This document shows, one piece after another, positions 1 to 12,505 of a DNA stretch of 64,000 bases. The notes beneath the pieces are model-generated. The model saw only the letters and a program-made list of their open reading frames with translations. It searched no databases and was not told where the DNA came from. Made by a program: the position numbers and the translations under genes. Origin of the DNA: Littorina saxatilis (lineage: Eukaryota > Mollusca > Gastropoda > Littorinimorpha > Littorinidae); assembly GCF_037325665.1 (NCBI RefSeq), contig NC_090251.1, forward strand, positions 23,516,190 to 23,580,189. Direction: 5' to 3'. Numbering within the stretch: position 1 is the first letter of the stretch; every line of letters starts with the position of its first letter.

Positions 1-387
1 CCGCTTACCAATCGCATAGATACATCGCTCGAAAACGACATGTCGTATTTTTATCATTGGTCAGGTAAAATGATAGTGAAACAGAGAGAGACACCCATTT
101 TTGTCAGTGGCTGTGGAATAAAGTTGTACGCGGCAACGACACGATCTCGCCCCGATGGCAACAGGTGTGTTGATACAAATGTCTGATAACAGAAAGCAAT
201 ACAGATATGACGACTGACAAACACTACGCATCTTACATCCTACTCGCGGAGTGAGTGCGAGGTATTCAGCTCGACGTGTATCCCCCCCCCTCCTCCTCCC
301 ACCACACCCACCTCACCCCAGGTTAATGACATTGTGGTTGGCAACCTGCGGTAGGAGTTGAAGAAATTACGAGTTGTTTATGCTGTG

Positions 388-392
<5 letters not shown>

Positions 393-423
<31 letters not shown>

Positions 424-515
424 CACTAACTCTCTCTCTCTCTCTCTCTCGGCTGTCTCTCTCTCCCTCTCTCTCTCACTCTCTCTCTCTCTCTGTGCCT
501 CTGTCTGTCTGTCTG
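393..515. repeat. (CA)n followed by (CT)n microsatellites
   Basis: Pure CA tract to about 421, then interrupted CT tracts; further CA-rich DNA continues to about 600. Confidence 0.9.
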
Positions 516-1444
516 TTTCTCTCTCTCACACAAACCCACACAAACACACACACACACACTGACACAGACACACAGACACACACACACATACCCCCACCCC
601 CACCCGCCAGGCATTGACAAAATCGAATCTACAAGCTGCAGTCACTGCTATAGTCCCTCCTTGATTTCTTTCCATAGAGCAATATATATATAATACAACG
701 TGTTGACTCGCAAAGCATTCCAGGTATGCAGAATAAGAGCCGGCAATGACTCATGCCCAGCAACGGGAGAAAAAATAGTCACATTCAAAGTCGCACAAAC
801 TCAGATGGAGACTACGAGGCTGAGACTCAGTGAGAGACAGTAGACTACTTACTATAACGATAATAACACAATCAAATCAGGTCCTGTTGAAGATGAAAAG
901 AACCTCTTTCAGAGCATTCTCTAAACAGAAAAGACAAGACAAGAATAAAAGCGAAAGAGTAATTTGGCGATACTAACCCAGACAAAAGGTCATAGTGTGT
1001 CGAAAAATAAGCCTCTTCAAGACGATGAACAGATAGGAGAATACCAGAATAAAACCGTGAAGTAACAATTAGGTGATAACAGTCACAACAGGCCAGGGAG
1101 GTAGAGGCTGAATGTGAACGGAAAAAAAAGACAAGATAAAACCGTAAGACTCTAACAGTTACAAAGACAATAACACGATCAAAACAGGCAGAAAAAGAGG
1201 GTGAACGGAAAAGAAAAGACAAGATAAAATCGTAAGAGTCTAAGAGTTACAAAGACAATAACACAATCAAAACAGGTCCCGCTAGACTGGCAGAAAAAGA
1301 GGGTGAACCGGCTTAACAGCCAAAACAAGAATTAAAGCGTTAGAATAACAATGACGATAATAACACAGTCAAAACCGGAGTCTTGGCGAAGCAGAAAACA
1401 AGAGTGAAAAGCGAAGACAACAGTAATAAAATCGTAACTTCTTT
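516..1444. other. No gene recognised
   Basis: CA/CT-rich to 600, then AT-rich DNA with loosely repeated AGACAAGA..ATAACACAATCAAAAC units between 850 and 1430 (a degenerate ~100-150-bp periodicity). No coding signal. Confidence 0.6.
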
Positions 1445-1447
1445 TTA

Positions 1448-1741
1448 GGCCTAAAAAAAAAATAGGTGTGGTTACGGTAACCCGACCTACCCTATTTTTT
1501 TGGGCCGACCCTATAACTTTTTATTACATTTGTCAAAAGAAACACACAAAAAAACAAGTAAACGAGTGCAGAAAACGCAATGAAAGCGAAAGCGCCCGAG
1601 TCGCACACTTATTTCCCTGTCAAGTAGGTTTAATTTGTACACATTAGAAAAAAAAGTTTAAAAAAAAAAGTGATTGCCTACCTTCCTACCCTATTTTTTT
1701 TGGCTATGTTACCGTAACCACACCTATTATTTTTTTTGGCC
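1448..1741. mobile_element. Harbinger-like MITE, copy 1
   Basis: A 294-bp element with ~34-bp inverted ends (GGCCTAAAAAAAAAATAGG at the left, mirrored at the right) and a TTA direct repeat at each side (1445-1447, 1742-1744). TTA duplications suggest the PIF/Harbinger superfamily. A second copy lies at 32234-32523. Confidence 0.75.
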
Positions 1742-1744
1742 TTA

Positions 1745-3496
1745 CCTGTGTGGAAGACCGGGCAAAGGCAGACGACAAACAGGAGGTGAGCATGGTAGGT
1801 CCACATGGCACACGTACACGCTGTCTGACGCACTGACAGGAAGAATTATGCAGACACCTGACAGGGTGACAGGTAGGCAGGCAGGTACTCCGCACCTTGG
1901 GCACACAACACCTCAGTCACTTGACGATACTAACCATGTTACTTCCCTGGCACGGTAAACTCCTCACGACTCGAACACCCCACACAACTTTTAATTAACC
2001 TCTCTCGATCTCCTTTCCACAGGTAGTAGATTCTTCTCTGGTTTCGTTGTCAATCTTCCGCGGATCCTCCTGCTCTCGTTCTCAGCTACCTTTCCGCGGA
2101 CACTAATTGACTGCTTGATGAGGAATGGCACAGGTGCTACAACTGATTTCACGGAGTCGTAAGCTTCAGCATTTCTCGATGATCGCTTGAAATCTAGTTT
2201 CAGCGGAAATAGTCGCAACGACGTTAAATCTTTGGTTGACACGATTCTAAGTCACATTGCTGTAGACGCGGACGACAGGTCTGAACCGAAGGTACTAAAA
2301 AGTTTAGCCGCGGCACCACACCTGTTGTTCTGTGACCTGCCAGCACTGCCTCCGCCGTCTAATGATCTGTCGACGGTAGTTGGTTAGTCAACACCACCAC
2401 ATCACACATGCAGCGAAGAAAACACACCAGAAAAACTTCACTCGAATGAGAAGCACACATACACACACACTTACACCGAAGCACTGACTAACTGTCAGAG
2501 ATCGCGACAAAAACTGACTGGCGCGGTATGTAACACCGCAAAAGCCAAAACACGGCGAGTGAGACAGACAAGCAGGTCAGCCAAGACTCAATCTCAGATA
2601 CACCACTATCACCGCACTGCACTGTGCTTTATGCTTACCTACACTGACATACAAACGAGTTCAGCGCGGTCGCACGACACTACAAAACACCTACACTCAA
2701 AACAGCGCAGTGTCGGCACAGTCTACTACCACTACGACGACGCTCCAAAGCCGGTTCCAGAGGTGTGGTGGTGGTAACAGTGCGAGGATAAGAGGTGAGA
2801 GCGAGAACTCGACTCAGTCTGGCTTCGATCCTGCCACCACACAAGTGTCTCCACTCTCTCTCTCTCTCTCTCTCGGCTCTCTCTGCTTGCAAGTCTGATC
2901 CAGTCTGTCGGCTCGTCAACTGAACGCTTTGATCACCGAACAGAGGCAGTGGACGGGTCAGGTGAAACTGCTATCGCTGCTCTTTTCCCTCCAGCTTCCA
3001 AGGCTCTCTCCGCTGTGGAATCGGAGTTGACACAGTGGTGGTGGTGGTGGTGAAGGCCCAGGGTCGCCCTGACGAGGTTGCTTCGTCGATGTGTTTGATT
3101 CTTGCTGGCGACGGAAGAATTTGCTCAGCGTTCAGGTTGGGGCCAGGGTCGGGCTGGCCAGCTTATCAGGGTGTCGCGTCATGGCTTTGCCATATTGCTG
3201 TGGCCGTGGCGTCTGTTTCGCCTGTCTCTGTCTCAGCCCTTTCCTTCTGCTTTCTCAGTCCGTTTCTCCTCTCAGTCTGTCTCCATCTCTCTTGCAAAAA
3301 AAGTGACCGGCCGGCAAACGCACAAGGCTGGCTGGCTTCCTGTGAGCAAAGGAAAGTTAACAGATTAATTACAGGAATGTTGGCAGTAGGAGTGGGGGAG
3401 GGGGGTAAGGAGCTGAGATGACCTGTCGCGTCATAAATTGTGTTCCTTGTGGTGTTTTTCACATTGTGAAAGGGTATAAACACGTCAATGAGTGTT
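1745..3496. other. No gene recognised
   Basis: Mixed composition. Short open frames at 1991-2242 (minus) and 2187-2387 (plus) match nothing I know and lack a convincing splice context. (CT)n at 2854-2873, (GGT)n near 3033-3050. Confidence 0.5.
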
Positions 3497-3753
3497 ACAC
3501 ACACACACAAACTCACACACGCACACACACACCGTCGCACACGCACACACTGACAAGACGCGCGCGCGCACTCACACACACACACACACACACTGACACA
3601 CACACGCACGCAATCACGCACGCACACACGCACGCAGGAACACACTCACACACAAACTCAGTGACACACACACGCGCGCGCGCACGTACTACACACACAC
3701 ACACACACACGCACGCACGCACGCAAGCACGTACAAACACACACACACTAACA

Positions 3754-3803
<50 letters not shown>

Positions 3804-3812
3804 CTCACTCAC
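3497..3812. repeat. Compound CA / CGCA microsatellite
   Basis: About 315 bp of alternating purine-pyrimidine sequence with CG-rich stretches (CGCGCGCG at 3561 and 3673) that could adopt Z-DNA. Long reading frames here are artefacts of the repeat. Confidence 0.9.
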
Positions 3813-4126
3813 ATGACAAAACACTAGCTTCCCCGTACAATATCGTAAGCGATCAAAGACAAAGGATGAGACTGTTCGGCTGATCTACGCAAAACTTTCC
3901 ATGGCAGCAAAGACGATGCCTTCGTGTTTTACACTTTACTTTCATGTGTATACTCGGATACAGAAACGAATGGGGCAGTTAATTCACGTTTTAATGAGCT
4001 ATAAAATACACTGAAAAGGGGGCTGACGCATGGAGAAATGAGACGTGAAAGCAGGCTTTACACCTTCACAACACCACTGAAATATGCGCCTGTTCGGTGT
4101 TCTCTGCATAGCAAGAGCGCCTTTTT

Positions 4127-5242
4127 ACATTTAGTCAAGTTTTGACTAAATGTTTTAACGTAGAGGGGGAATCGAGACGAGGGTCGTGGTGTATGTGTGT
4201 GTGTGTGTGTGTGTGTACAATACAATACAATACAATACAATAACTTTATTAATCTCTAAAAGAGAAATTGCATTGCTGAGCGTTTGTGTCCGTAATAATA
4301 ACATACATAAAACATTCAAAATAAACATTTGTTCTTTGTCCTGAGAAAATACAGCACATTGGTTATCACATAAGAAAGTATATTAAAAATAAATTAACAT
4401 GCATTCACCATCAACAATGCACAAACGAAAGTCAGCGTGTGTGTCTGTCTGTCTGTCTGTGCGTGTGTGTGTGTAGCCGAGCGATTCAGACCAAACTACT
4501 GGACCGATCTTTATGAAATTTGACATGAGAATGATATCCTGGGAATGATATCCCCGGACTTTTTTCTTTTTTTCGATAAATACTTTTGATGACGTCATAT
4601 CCGGCTTTTTGTAAAAGTTGAGGCAGCACTGTCACATCCTCATTTTTCAATCAAATTGATTGAAATTTTGGCCAAGCGATCTTCGACAAAGTCCGGACTT
4701 CGGTATTGCATTTCAGCTTGGTGGCTTAAAAATTAATTAATGACTTTGGTCATTAAAAATCTGAAAATTGTAAAAAAAATAATTTGTTTTTAAAACGATC
4801 CAAATTTACGTTCATCTTATTCTTCATCATTTTCTGATTCCAAAAACATATAAATATGTGATATTCGGATTAAAAACAAGCTCTGAAAATTAAAAATATA
4901 AAAATTATTTTTATAATAAAATTTCTGAAATCGATTTAAAAACAATTTCATCTTATTCCTTGTGGGTTCCTGATTCCAAAAACATATAGATGTGATATGT
5001 TTGGATTAAAAACACTCTCAAAAAGTTAAAAAGAATAGAGATAATGAAAAGCGTGCTATCCTCAGCGCAACTACCACCCCGCTCTTCTTGTCAATTTCAC
5101 TGCCTTTGCATCGAGCGGTGGACTGACGATGCTACGAGTATACGCTCTTGCTGTAAAAATGCAGTGAGTTCAGTTTCATTCTGTTAGTTCGACAGCTTGA
5201 CTAAATGTTGTAATTTCGCCTTACGCCATATACGCGACTTGT
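4127..5242 (+). mobile_element. 0.85-kb dispersed repeat, copy A (interrupted)
   Basis: It begins with the palindrome TTTAGTCAAGTTTTGACTAA, followed by a fixed GT microsatellite about 70 bp in, and ends TTCGCCTTACGCC..ACGCGACTTG. About 220 bp of unrelated DNA (4216-4437) splits the microsatellite. No ORF; superfamily unassigned. Confidence 0.8.
4216..4437 (-). mobile_element. Retroposon 3' tail inserted in repeat copy A
   Basis: On the minus strand it ends ..TTAATAAAGTTATTGTATTG with a (TTGTA)n tail, typical of a LINE or SINE 3' end. It interrupts the GT tract of the surrounding repeat, so it is younger than that copy. Confidence 0.55.
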
Positions 5243-5372
5243 TTCTTCTGCATAGAGCACCTTTCTCTTCTGCATAGTAAGAGCATATTAAAAAGCGCCT
5301 TTTCTCTTCTACAGAAAGGCTTTTACTTAGTGAGAGCATAGACCTACATTAGACATAAATATAGGTCCCTGG

Positions 5373-5617
5373 CAAGGGCGGATCAATTCACTTTGGAGGG
5401 GGGGGTTACAAAATGACTGCGAAGATACAAGTTGACGGCGCCGAAGGCGCCTAAGCCTGTAGGGGGGTCCGGGGGCATGCCCCCCCGGAAATTTTTTTTA
5501 TCCAAAGAAGCAAAATAGAGCTATCTGGTGCATCCTGAGCCAATAAATTACCTCTTTTTTGGGGGGTGGGGGGGGGGTTACGTAACCCGTGTAACCCCCC
5601 CCCCAGATCCGCCCTTG
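5373..5617. mobile_element. Small TIR element with CAAGGGCGGATC ends
   Basis: 245 bp bounded by CAAGGGCGGATC and GATCCGCCCTTG, with CCTGG repeated outside each end (5368-5372, 5618-5622). The centre has a GC palindrome (GGGGGCATGCCCCC) and long G/C runs. Non-autonomous, no ORF. Confidence 0.7.
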
Positions 5618-5624
5618 CCTGGTG

Positions 5625-6280
5625 AGAGCACCTTCTCTTTTCCCTTTTGCAAAGTTGGATACTCTTTTTTCTTCTGCAGAGTTAGAGCTTCTTTTTTACA
5701 CATCTAGAGCGTATTTCCCTAGTACTGTAAAGTATCAGCTCCTTTTCCCTTCCAGTGAAGTTTTACGAGAAAAGAAGCAAATCAAAGACAGCATTTTTTT
5801 TCTCCCTTTATCTCTACTGTGTGTCTTGAGGAGCCAGCATGTCTGCTCTGTTCCAAGCGAGAGCTGTAGTATTAATGAGCTTATTTTGTCCTTTCACGAC
5901 CGATGAATCGCCTTTGTGTCAGTTTCACGCTGGAGACAAAAAAGGGGTTCCTCCTCTACAAATGCTATAAATCGGTCTCACTTGTCCCTCTGTTCCAACA
6001 CACACAGGCGGCGCAAGCGAACAGAAACCCCTCCCCTCCCCCAACGAGAGAGAGAGAGAGAGAGGACGAAAGAGATAGAATAGAGAGAGAGGGGGAAACA
6101 AGGCGTGGGGCAGGGGGGGGGGGGGGGAGGTAAAGACATTTGCGAATTGTACGTGTCAGAGAAAGGAACTTTGTCAGACTATACGGTGCATTCGTGGCTG
6201 GCGAATTGAGGCATTTTTCATAACCTTTGACGACTTACCGTAATCTTTTTCGCATCAAGGTCTGGCTTGATATGTACATG
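5625..6280. other. No gene recognised
   Basis: Repeated CTTCTGCA(G/T)AGT.AGAGC units continue from 5228-5360; (GA)n at 6045-6063 and poly-G at 6110-6128. Confidence 0.5.
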
Positions 6281-6284
6281 GACA

Positions 6285-6837
6285 TGTCGTGCCGAATTCA
6301 AGGAATTGCCGAATTCGCGTAATCGGCAACATTTTTGCCGATTTCGCGTAATCGGCAAAACGCTGCCCAATACGCGAAATCGGCAACGTTTTGCCGAAAA
6401 CGCGTAAAGGTTCCTAAAATTTCACAATTTTGCGAAATCAACAGCCACTTTTTGGTTTTAAAGTTCTCAAATACCTTGGAAATCATCACACTTAGACAGC
6501 TAGATACTCGAATGGATAGATATCACAATAATCGATAAGTTATGGCAAAAAAATGTAGTTTTCGTGCATTTCCGGAGTTATCCTCGACACAGACCAACAT
6601 GGACCATAAAAACCATAGTAGGGAGGTAAAGCAATGTTGATGCAATGTTTTGGTGACACAAAGAGTAAAAGACTGGCTGCTGCTTTTGCGAAATGGACAC
6701 ATTTTAGAAGCCTTTACGCATGTTCGGCAAAACGCTGCCGATTTCGCGTAATGGGGACCGTTTTGCCGATTACGCGAAATGGGCAAGAATATTGCCGATT
6801 CCGCGAATTCGGAAATTCCGTGAATTCGGCACGACAT
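6285..6837. mobile_element. Foldback element with ~150-bp inverted arms
   Basis: The left arm (GTCGTGCCGAATTCAAGG...) and the right arm (...GAATTCGGCACGAC) are inverted copies. Each arm itself contains degenerate inverted units of the type TTGCCGATTTCGCGTAATCG. The ~240-bp centre has no recognised content. Confidence 0.7.
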
Positions 6838-6969
6838 ACATATTAACGATGAAAACCAAGCAGTGTTACTTTGTAGTCACATGACTCGCAGCTTTTGCCC
6901 TCACAGTTAAGACAGTGGTATGTGTCTCTGACTTCTTTCAACAGCCAAGAACAGTTCTACAGATCAGTC

Positions 6970-7051
<82 letters not shown>
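6970..7051. repeat. (CA)n microsatellite, ~80 bp uninterrupted
   Basis: Perfect dinucleotide tract, the longest pure one in the window together with 34324-34389. Confidence 0.95.
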
Positions 7052-7052
<1 letters not shown>

Positions 7053-8903
7053 TTAAACTGTTAAATACTTTTGAAAACGGCTGACTGTTACTTATAGTTG
7101 TAAAATTCTAAAATACTGTACCCCCAAAATGGCTGACTGTTAGTTGGCCTTATAGTTGAAAAACACGACCTCCAAATACTTTGCAAAAGGCTTTTTTGCT
7201 AGCTGAAAGAAACCTCTAAATACCTGGGAAAATAGCTGACTGCTAGACCCATCTTTCTTAAACTGGAAACTTATCAACCACAATGGAATGAATGGGGTTT
7301 GCAAACTAGTCAGTCGTAGGCCCAAAACGACAAAACCGCAATGTCACAGTTTGCGTTTTTTGCCCCAACATGCTTTTCAGGCCGGTCACAAAACACGCCC
7401 TCAGCAAACACTGAAATCACCAGGGTTGCCCAAACACAACGTCCTTTAACTTGGAAAGCCGAGACAGATGTATACACCTGAACCAATATTAGGCCTCTCT
7501 CAGGAAGAAAACAAACTGAAAAGGGCAAGGACAGACGTAACGCGGTCGGTCGCTGGAGGATGATGAGGTCGGGGTACAGCCCTATTTCTGCTCGACCTGG
7601 CGAATAAATTGAGCGAAAGAGACGACATTTGGAACGGAAAGTTTCAATGGAGACTGACGGGGGGCAAGCTTGCGAGGACATGGGGCTGGGGGTACCTATT
7701 TTGTGTGACAGAATAGGCGGATTTTCTGACAACATCTGACAGCAGTTTTTGCGACATATTGAGACAACAGATTTTGAGACAAACTATGACCAGAGACATA
7801 GATAGAATGTGTGTCTCTGCTATGACAGAGCATGTCATAGTTGCAGCATGAGACTGCGCACGCGACAAGCTAAAATACGTTGTGCCGCCCATAGCCTGAG
7901 AAACCCCCAGAAAGCTCAAAACGTCCATACAATCCCAAGGTGGATCAGTCGTATGATGAAAACGGCAATGAAAACATGTCGCTGCACAGTATTTTTATCA
8001 TCGAAAAAGGTACTAAAAAATCCTACCAGGCGAGAGAAAGCCTGGCCCACGCTTGAATTAAAAAAAAGTCAGGGGAAAAACAAACAAAAAAGCGAGCAGA
8101 CTACACTTTACGGCTGTCAAATGTCGTCTGGTCCAAGGAAGGAAGAACAGAAAGGCAGACTGAGAAGCGACGCCGTAGGTGGGTGGACTGTGGCCAAGGC
8201 TGAGACAACAAACGTTGTAACTCACTAACTCACTCCCCTGCCCACCCACACAGAACAACACGCCTCAATGAACAGGACAGTCGCCGGTCTGCTTTCGTCA
8301 AGAAAACTCAATGTCGTCTGCCACGTTAGAAGGCGCCGGAATTTATAATGTGTCCTCTCAACATTCCTCTGAACTTTTTATTTTATTTTTTTAGTTCAGC
8401 ATTACATTGTGCTTATACCGCTCTTAATCAAGGATGTAGCTTTGGTATATTTTTCTTCAGCAAATCTAATACAAGATTCGGCAGTCTTCACTGAGACGTT
8501 TCAGTCATAAAATGAATGTCAATTTGCTTGCGGGCCAGCAAGATTGGTCCTGCCGCCGAACCTTCTTGAAGACGACTGTATGCTACCACGCTGTCGCAGA
8601 AGCCCAAACGCAGAAACACTGACCCGATAAGCCGTCAGGGATGGCCAAATCGTCCGCCTGGTCGCCAGGGGCGAATAAAAAATTCGCCGTGCTAGTAGAA
8701 ACCGCCTGGCAACTCGCCCGGCTGGCCAATGAAAATTCTGGTCAAATGCGACCCTTTTGGTTGTAATATCGGGTTTTTGTACCGGGCCAGCAACATTTCT
8801 GCCGGGCTAATGACTTTCTTGAAGTTACTCGCCCGTCTGACGAGTAAAAATTGTGAGATTTGGCCATCTATCTGTGATTACTTATTACGAAAAATCTATT
8901 TTT
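7052..8903. other. No gene recognised
   Basis: No homology recognised in any frame. 7090-7260 holds degenerate GGCTGACTGTTA repeats. Confidence 0.5.
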
Positions 8904-9541
8904 ACATTCAGTCAAGTTTTGACTAAATGTCTTCAGATAGACCAGGAATCAAGACGAAGGTGGTGGTGTATATATATGTGTGTGTGTGTATGTGTAGAGA
9001 GATTCCAAGAAAACTACTGGATCGATCTTTATGAAACGTTCTCTATAAAATCGTCCAGATGATACTCCGAGGCGGGTTTTTATTTGATTTTTGTTTAAAT
9101 GTCTTTGATGACCTCATATCCGACTTTCAGTGAAAGATGAGGCGGTACTGTGATTTTTAAAATTGATTTGACTCAGTCCGGACTATGGGATTGAATTTCA
9201 GCTTTGAAGCTTACAAATCAATTAATTAGTTTGCTCATTAAAGTTGTCATTACAATCGAATGTTCGCGAGGCTAACAGATCATTAAAATCGAATGTTCGC
9301 GAGGTTAACATATTTTAAAATGATTGCATTGTATTTACTTATTTTTTCCTGAATCTAAAAATATGTAGATATGTCATGTTTACTCTCAAAATGTATTCAG
9401 AATTAAGGAAAATCGGTGTTATGCAAATTAGGTACAAAGGTTTGCATGCTTCACCGAGACGAGCGCAATCCGTCGCTGTATTTTGGTTTGGGCTCGCCAA
9501 ATTTCAGGCTAAATGTTTTGATATCGCTTCACGCGAATTGT
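8904..9541 (+). mobile_element. 0.85-kb repeat, copy B (old, diverged)
   Basis: Same order of landmarks as copy A (TCAAGTTTTGACTAAATG, short GT tract, CTGGATCGATCTTTATGAAA) but many differences and a shorter body. It carries a direct duplication around 9247-9306 sharing AATCGAATGTTCGCGAGG. Confidence 0.65.
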
Positions 9542-10559
9542 TTTTTTTTTTTTTTAAATTAGGGACAGCCTCACAGGTAATATTGAAGAACAGTGTCCGA
9601 AAATAACTCTCCAGGGAAAGTAATTTGATAAACGGTATTTTGACCAGAAATGAAGACCAGGAAGTGTTGTGCACTCACCGATCAGCAGCGGACAAACGAT
9701 TTCCTCGCTTATGCAGGGCAGCGTTAATTGTTGTCTGCGCCTCAAGATTCTCTTTCCTTCGATTTCCTGTCGTAGCAGGGGCGTGTTTCGATTGAAGAAC
9801 TTCGGCTTTTGTGCGCCCCTTCACTGAAGTCTTCAGTTCGGTCTAAGAAAGGCTGTTCATCGTTTCCATTTTCACTTATATTTTCCGTGAGAAGAAGTCC
9901 AACTCGCACTTAAAACTTCGACACCACACAGTCGTTGCTTCCATGACGATAACAGAAGTCAAACTGTTACAGAGTGACGGAAATAAACAATGTATAACGA
10001 TAAGCACCAAGTCCGTCGTCTGGTTTAGTTATACTCTCGTACAAAATCGCGCGCATGATTCCGTCTCAGCAACAACACGTTGCACTACTACTGTTGATTC
10101 GGTAAACCCATGCAATGAATAGTTCCCAACCACAGACGTTGGAATTCTCTCTTTTCCTGTCTCTGGAACAGTTTCTCTCTCAGTTTGTCGAGTCACTCTG
10201 AATCTCTCACCCCCACTCTGCTATCTCAGAGCTGCAGTCGACTGGAATTTTGCGCAGGCCCTTGCGACAGAAACTGCCAGCGTACTCGGAAACTGAGAAA
10301 TGCCTCAAACAAGTTTGTTTTTTCATCGAACCGTTTACTCTCTTCGATTCCAAGCACACGCAGAAGCTTTTAGCGTCCCGCAGGAGTAATCTTTTTGGAC
10401 AAAATGTCTGACTCAGAGCAGTCCCGGGGAATGCTTAGTCACGGTGTTCGAATGAGAATTTGACAGAAAAAGTGGTTGAAAAGGTCTTGGGTCAAGTTTG
10501 TTAAGAGGGCAGGAGGAATTAGGTATTATCATATAAATGCATCGGAAACCCTGTTAACC

Positions 10560-10655
10560 CGTGATTTGTAAAAATGTAAAAACATGTAAAAACATTTTAC
10601 AAATCACGTCGAACCTAAAACCGCGATTTGTAAAAATGTAAAAATGTAAAAATAT
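10560..10655. repeat. Inverted and direct repeats of GATTTGTAAAAATG
   Basis: CGTGATTTGTAAAAATG at 10560 is mirrored by CATTTTACAAATCACG ending at 10608, then repeated directly at 10624. Confidence 0.8.
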
Positions 10656-10744
10656 CGCATTCCACAAAGTAATGCATGCCTTTTATTTTTATTAATTTTT
10701 CTTGTTTAGAGCCTCTACGCTGAGTGGTGGGGGTGGTTTTAGTT

Positions 10745-10900
10745 CCACATCCCATTTTGGTGCAATCCCATTTTGCCTCGGTCCCATATTTTGCCCCATC
10801 CCATTTTCGCGACATTTCACAAGCCAAGCGTCATTTTACTAACATGTCATAACAATAGCGCGACATCCCATTTTGACACCATATCCCATTTGGCCGCCTT
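10745..10900. repeat. Degenerate TCCCATTTTG repeats
   Basis: Six or so TCCCATTTTG/TCCCATATTTTG units at irregular spacing; no known family. Confidence 0.6.
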
Positions 10901-11509
10901 GCCGTTTCACCGCGGGTGACGAAAGGGAGGATGGGATGTCGTATCTCAAGGAGATTTTGTGCTTGGCTCAGTCTTTAAAAAAGAAACTAAGCTTCTAATG
11001 GTGGAGGGGATGGGGGGGGGAGGGGGAGGGGGAGGGAGGATGGGAGGTCGTATCTCAAGAGACCAAAGCTGGTCTGTTGATTGTTTTATTCTGTCCTGTT
11101 GCAATGACACGTCTTCGGTAGGAGCAGATTTTCGGGCGGAAAAAAATGGCTGGAGTCGGGATAGGAATGGGGGTGGGGAAGTGGGTGGATACTGACAATG
11201 AAAGGTGAAGGGACCCAAACGGGTATCGCCAGTTTCTGTCCATATACACTGACTCAGTGTGGAAGACCAAGAAGCTTTTGAATATGCGGCGTTTACGAGG
11301 GAGTGGGGGTGGGGGGGTGAAGGAGGTAACAGGGGGGGGGGGGAGATTGTGAGTGATGTCGTTTCGTTCAGGCAAAATTATGGGGTTTTAATAGCCTTAT
11401 CCAACTTTGTGTGCCGTTCATCAAGATTTAAAAGGTGATTTCAGTTTTCTCAGCCGAAAACCCGGATATGCGGGATATCTCGCCACCCAAACCCCCTCCC
11501 CTATTTCAC

Positions 11510-11692
11510 CCCCCCACACACACACCCCACACACCCCTACTCCGAGTCAAAATCAGCTTGCACAGTTCACTTTGAGAACGTACTCCGAGAACACAGGCAC
11601 GCATGCATGCACCTACGCACGCACGTACACACACACACACACACACCCACACAGGCAGACAATCACGCACACACAGGCAGACAATCACGCAC

Positions 11693-11743
<51 letters not shown>
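11510..11743. repeat. Compound CA microsatellite
   Basis: Includes a short tandem duplication of CACACAGGCAGACAATCACG near 11650-11690. Confidence 0.9.
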
Positions 11744-12182
11744 GAATTGCGCAGACCAAATCTTCGAAAGTTGGCCAATGTTGTCCAGATTGCTGCAAGG
11801 ACAACAAAATGTAGACTAACCTCCCCTCCTCCTCCTTCTAACCACCACCACCAAACCCACCTCTCGGCCTACCGACACACTCCTTACACCACGTACCACT
11901 ACCACCCACTAGCCCAACAACATATGCACAAGAACCCCCCCTCCCCTGCATATACACCCATCAACATTATATTTTTTATTATGCACATACCCCGCCTCCC
12001 TCTACCCCCCCTCCCCCCTCATCCCCCACCCTTTTTCGTATTTGGACCAAAACTAGTCTCGGCACCTCCTGCACCACCCGCTGTGACATGAAAACCAGAC
12101 CCACTGCCACACTTTCGTTTTAAAGATACCCATCTCCTCGTGTAAACCATCCATTCACCCTGTGTCTGATGTGTCTGAAAAC

Positions 12183-12491
12183 CGGCACGGTTGGCCTAGT
12201 GGTAAGACGTCCGCCGGCCGTGATCGGGAGGTCGTGGGTTCGAACCCCGGCCGGGTCATACCTAAGACTTTAAGATTGGCAATCTAGTGGCTGCTCCGCC
12301 TGGCGTCCGGCATTATGGGGTTAGTGCTAGGACTTGTTGGTCCGGTGTCAGAATAATGTGACTGGGTGAGACATGAAGCCTGTGCTGCGACTTCTGTCTT
12401 GTGTGTGGCGCACATTAAATGTCAAAGCAGCACCGCCCTGATATGGCCCTTCGTGGTCGGCTGGGCGTAAAGCAAACAAACAAACAAACAA
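12183..12491 (+). mobile_element. tRNA-derived SINE, family 3, copy 1
   Basis: The tRNA-like head has an A box (TGGCCTAGTGG) and a B box (GGTTCGAACCC). The body carries GGCTGCTCCGCCTGGCGTCC and the tail is CGTGGTCGGCTGGGCG..AAGC(AAAC)n. The target duplication ATGTGTCTGAAAAC lies at 12169-12182 and 12492-12505. Complete insertion. Confidence 0.9.
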
Positions 12492-12505
12492 ATGTGTCTG
12501 AAAAC

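Larger units (their letters stand above)
9542..12168. other. No gene recognised; simple repeats
   Basis: Apart from the entries above, 10930-10953 and 11038-11061 share GGATGGGA(T/G)GTCGTATCT, separated by poly-G. A minus-strand frame ending at 9639 with a GGTGAGT donor is noted under rejected items. Confidence 0.5.

Noticed and set aside
1991-2242. Minus-strand open frame of 83 residues
   Set aside because: Needs a GTG start, no homology recognised, no matching neighbours.
3166-3824. Long open frames on both strands
   Set aside because: They are created by the CA/CGCA microsatellite; both strands stay open and translate to Thr-His or Cys-Val repeats.
7310-7735. 141-residue minus-strand open frame
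   Set aside because: No domain, no splice context and composition like surrounding noncoding DNA.
9639-9745. Possible first coding exon, minus strand, ending in a strong GGTGAGT donor
   Set aside because: A short Met-started peptide with no recognisable domain and no partner exon found downstream; left unannotated.
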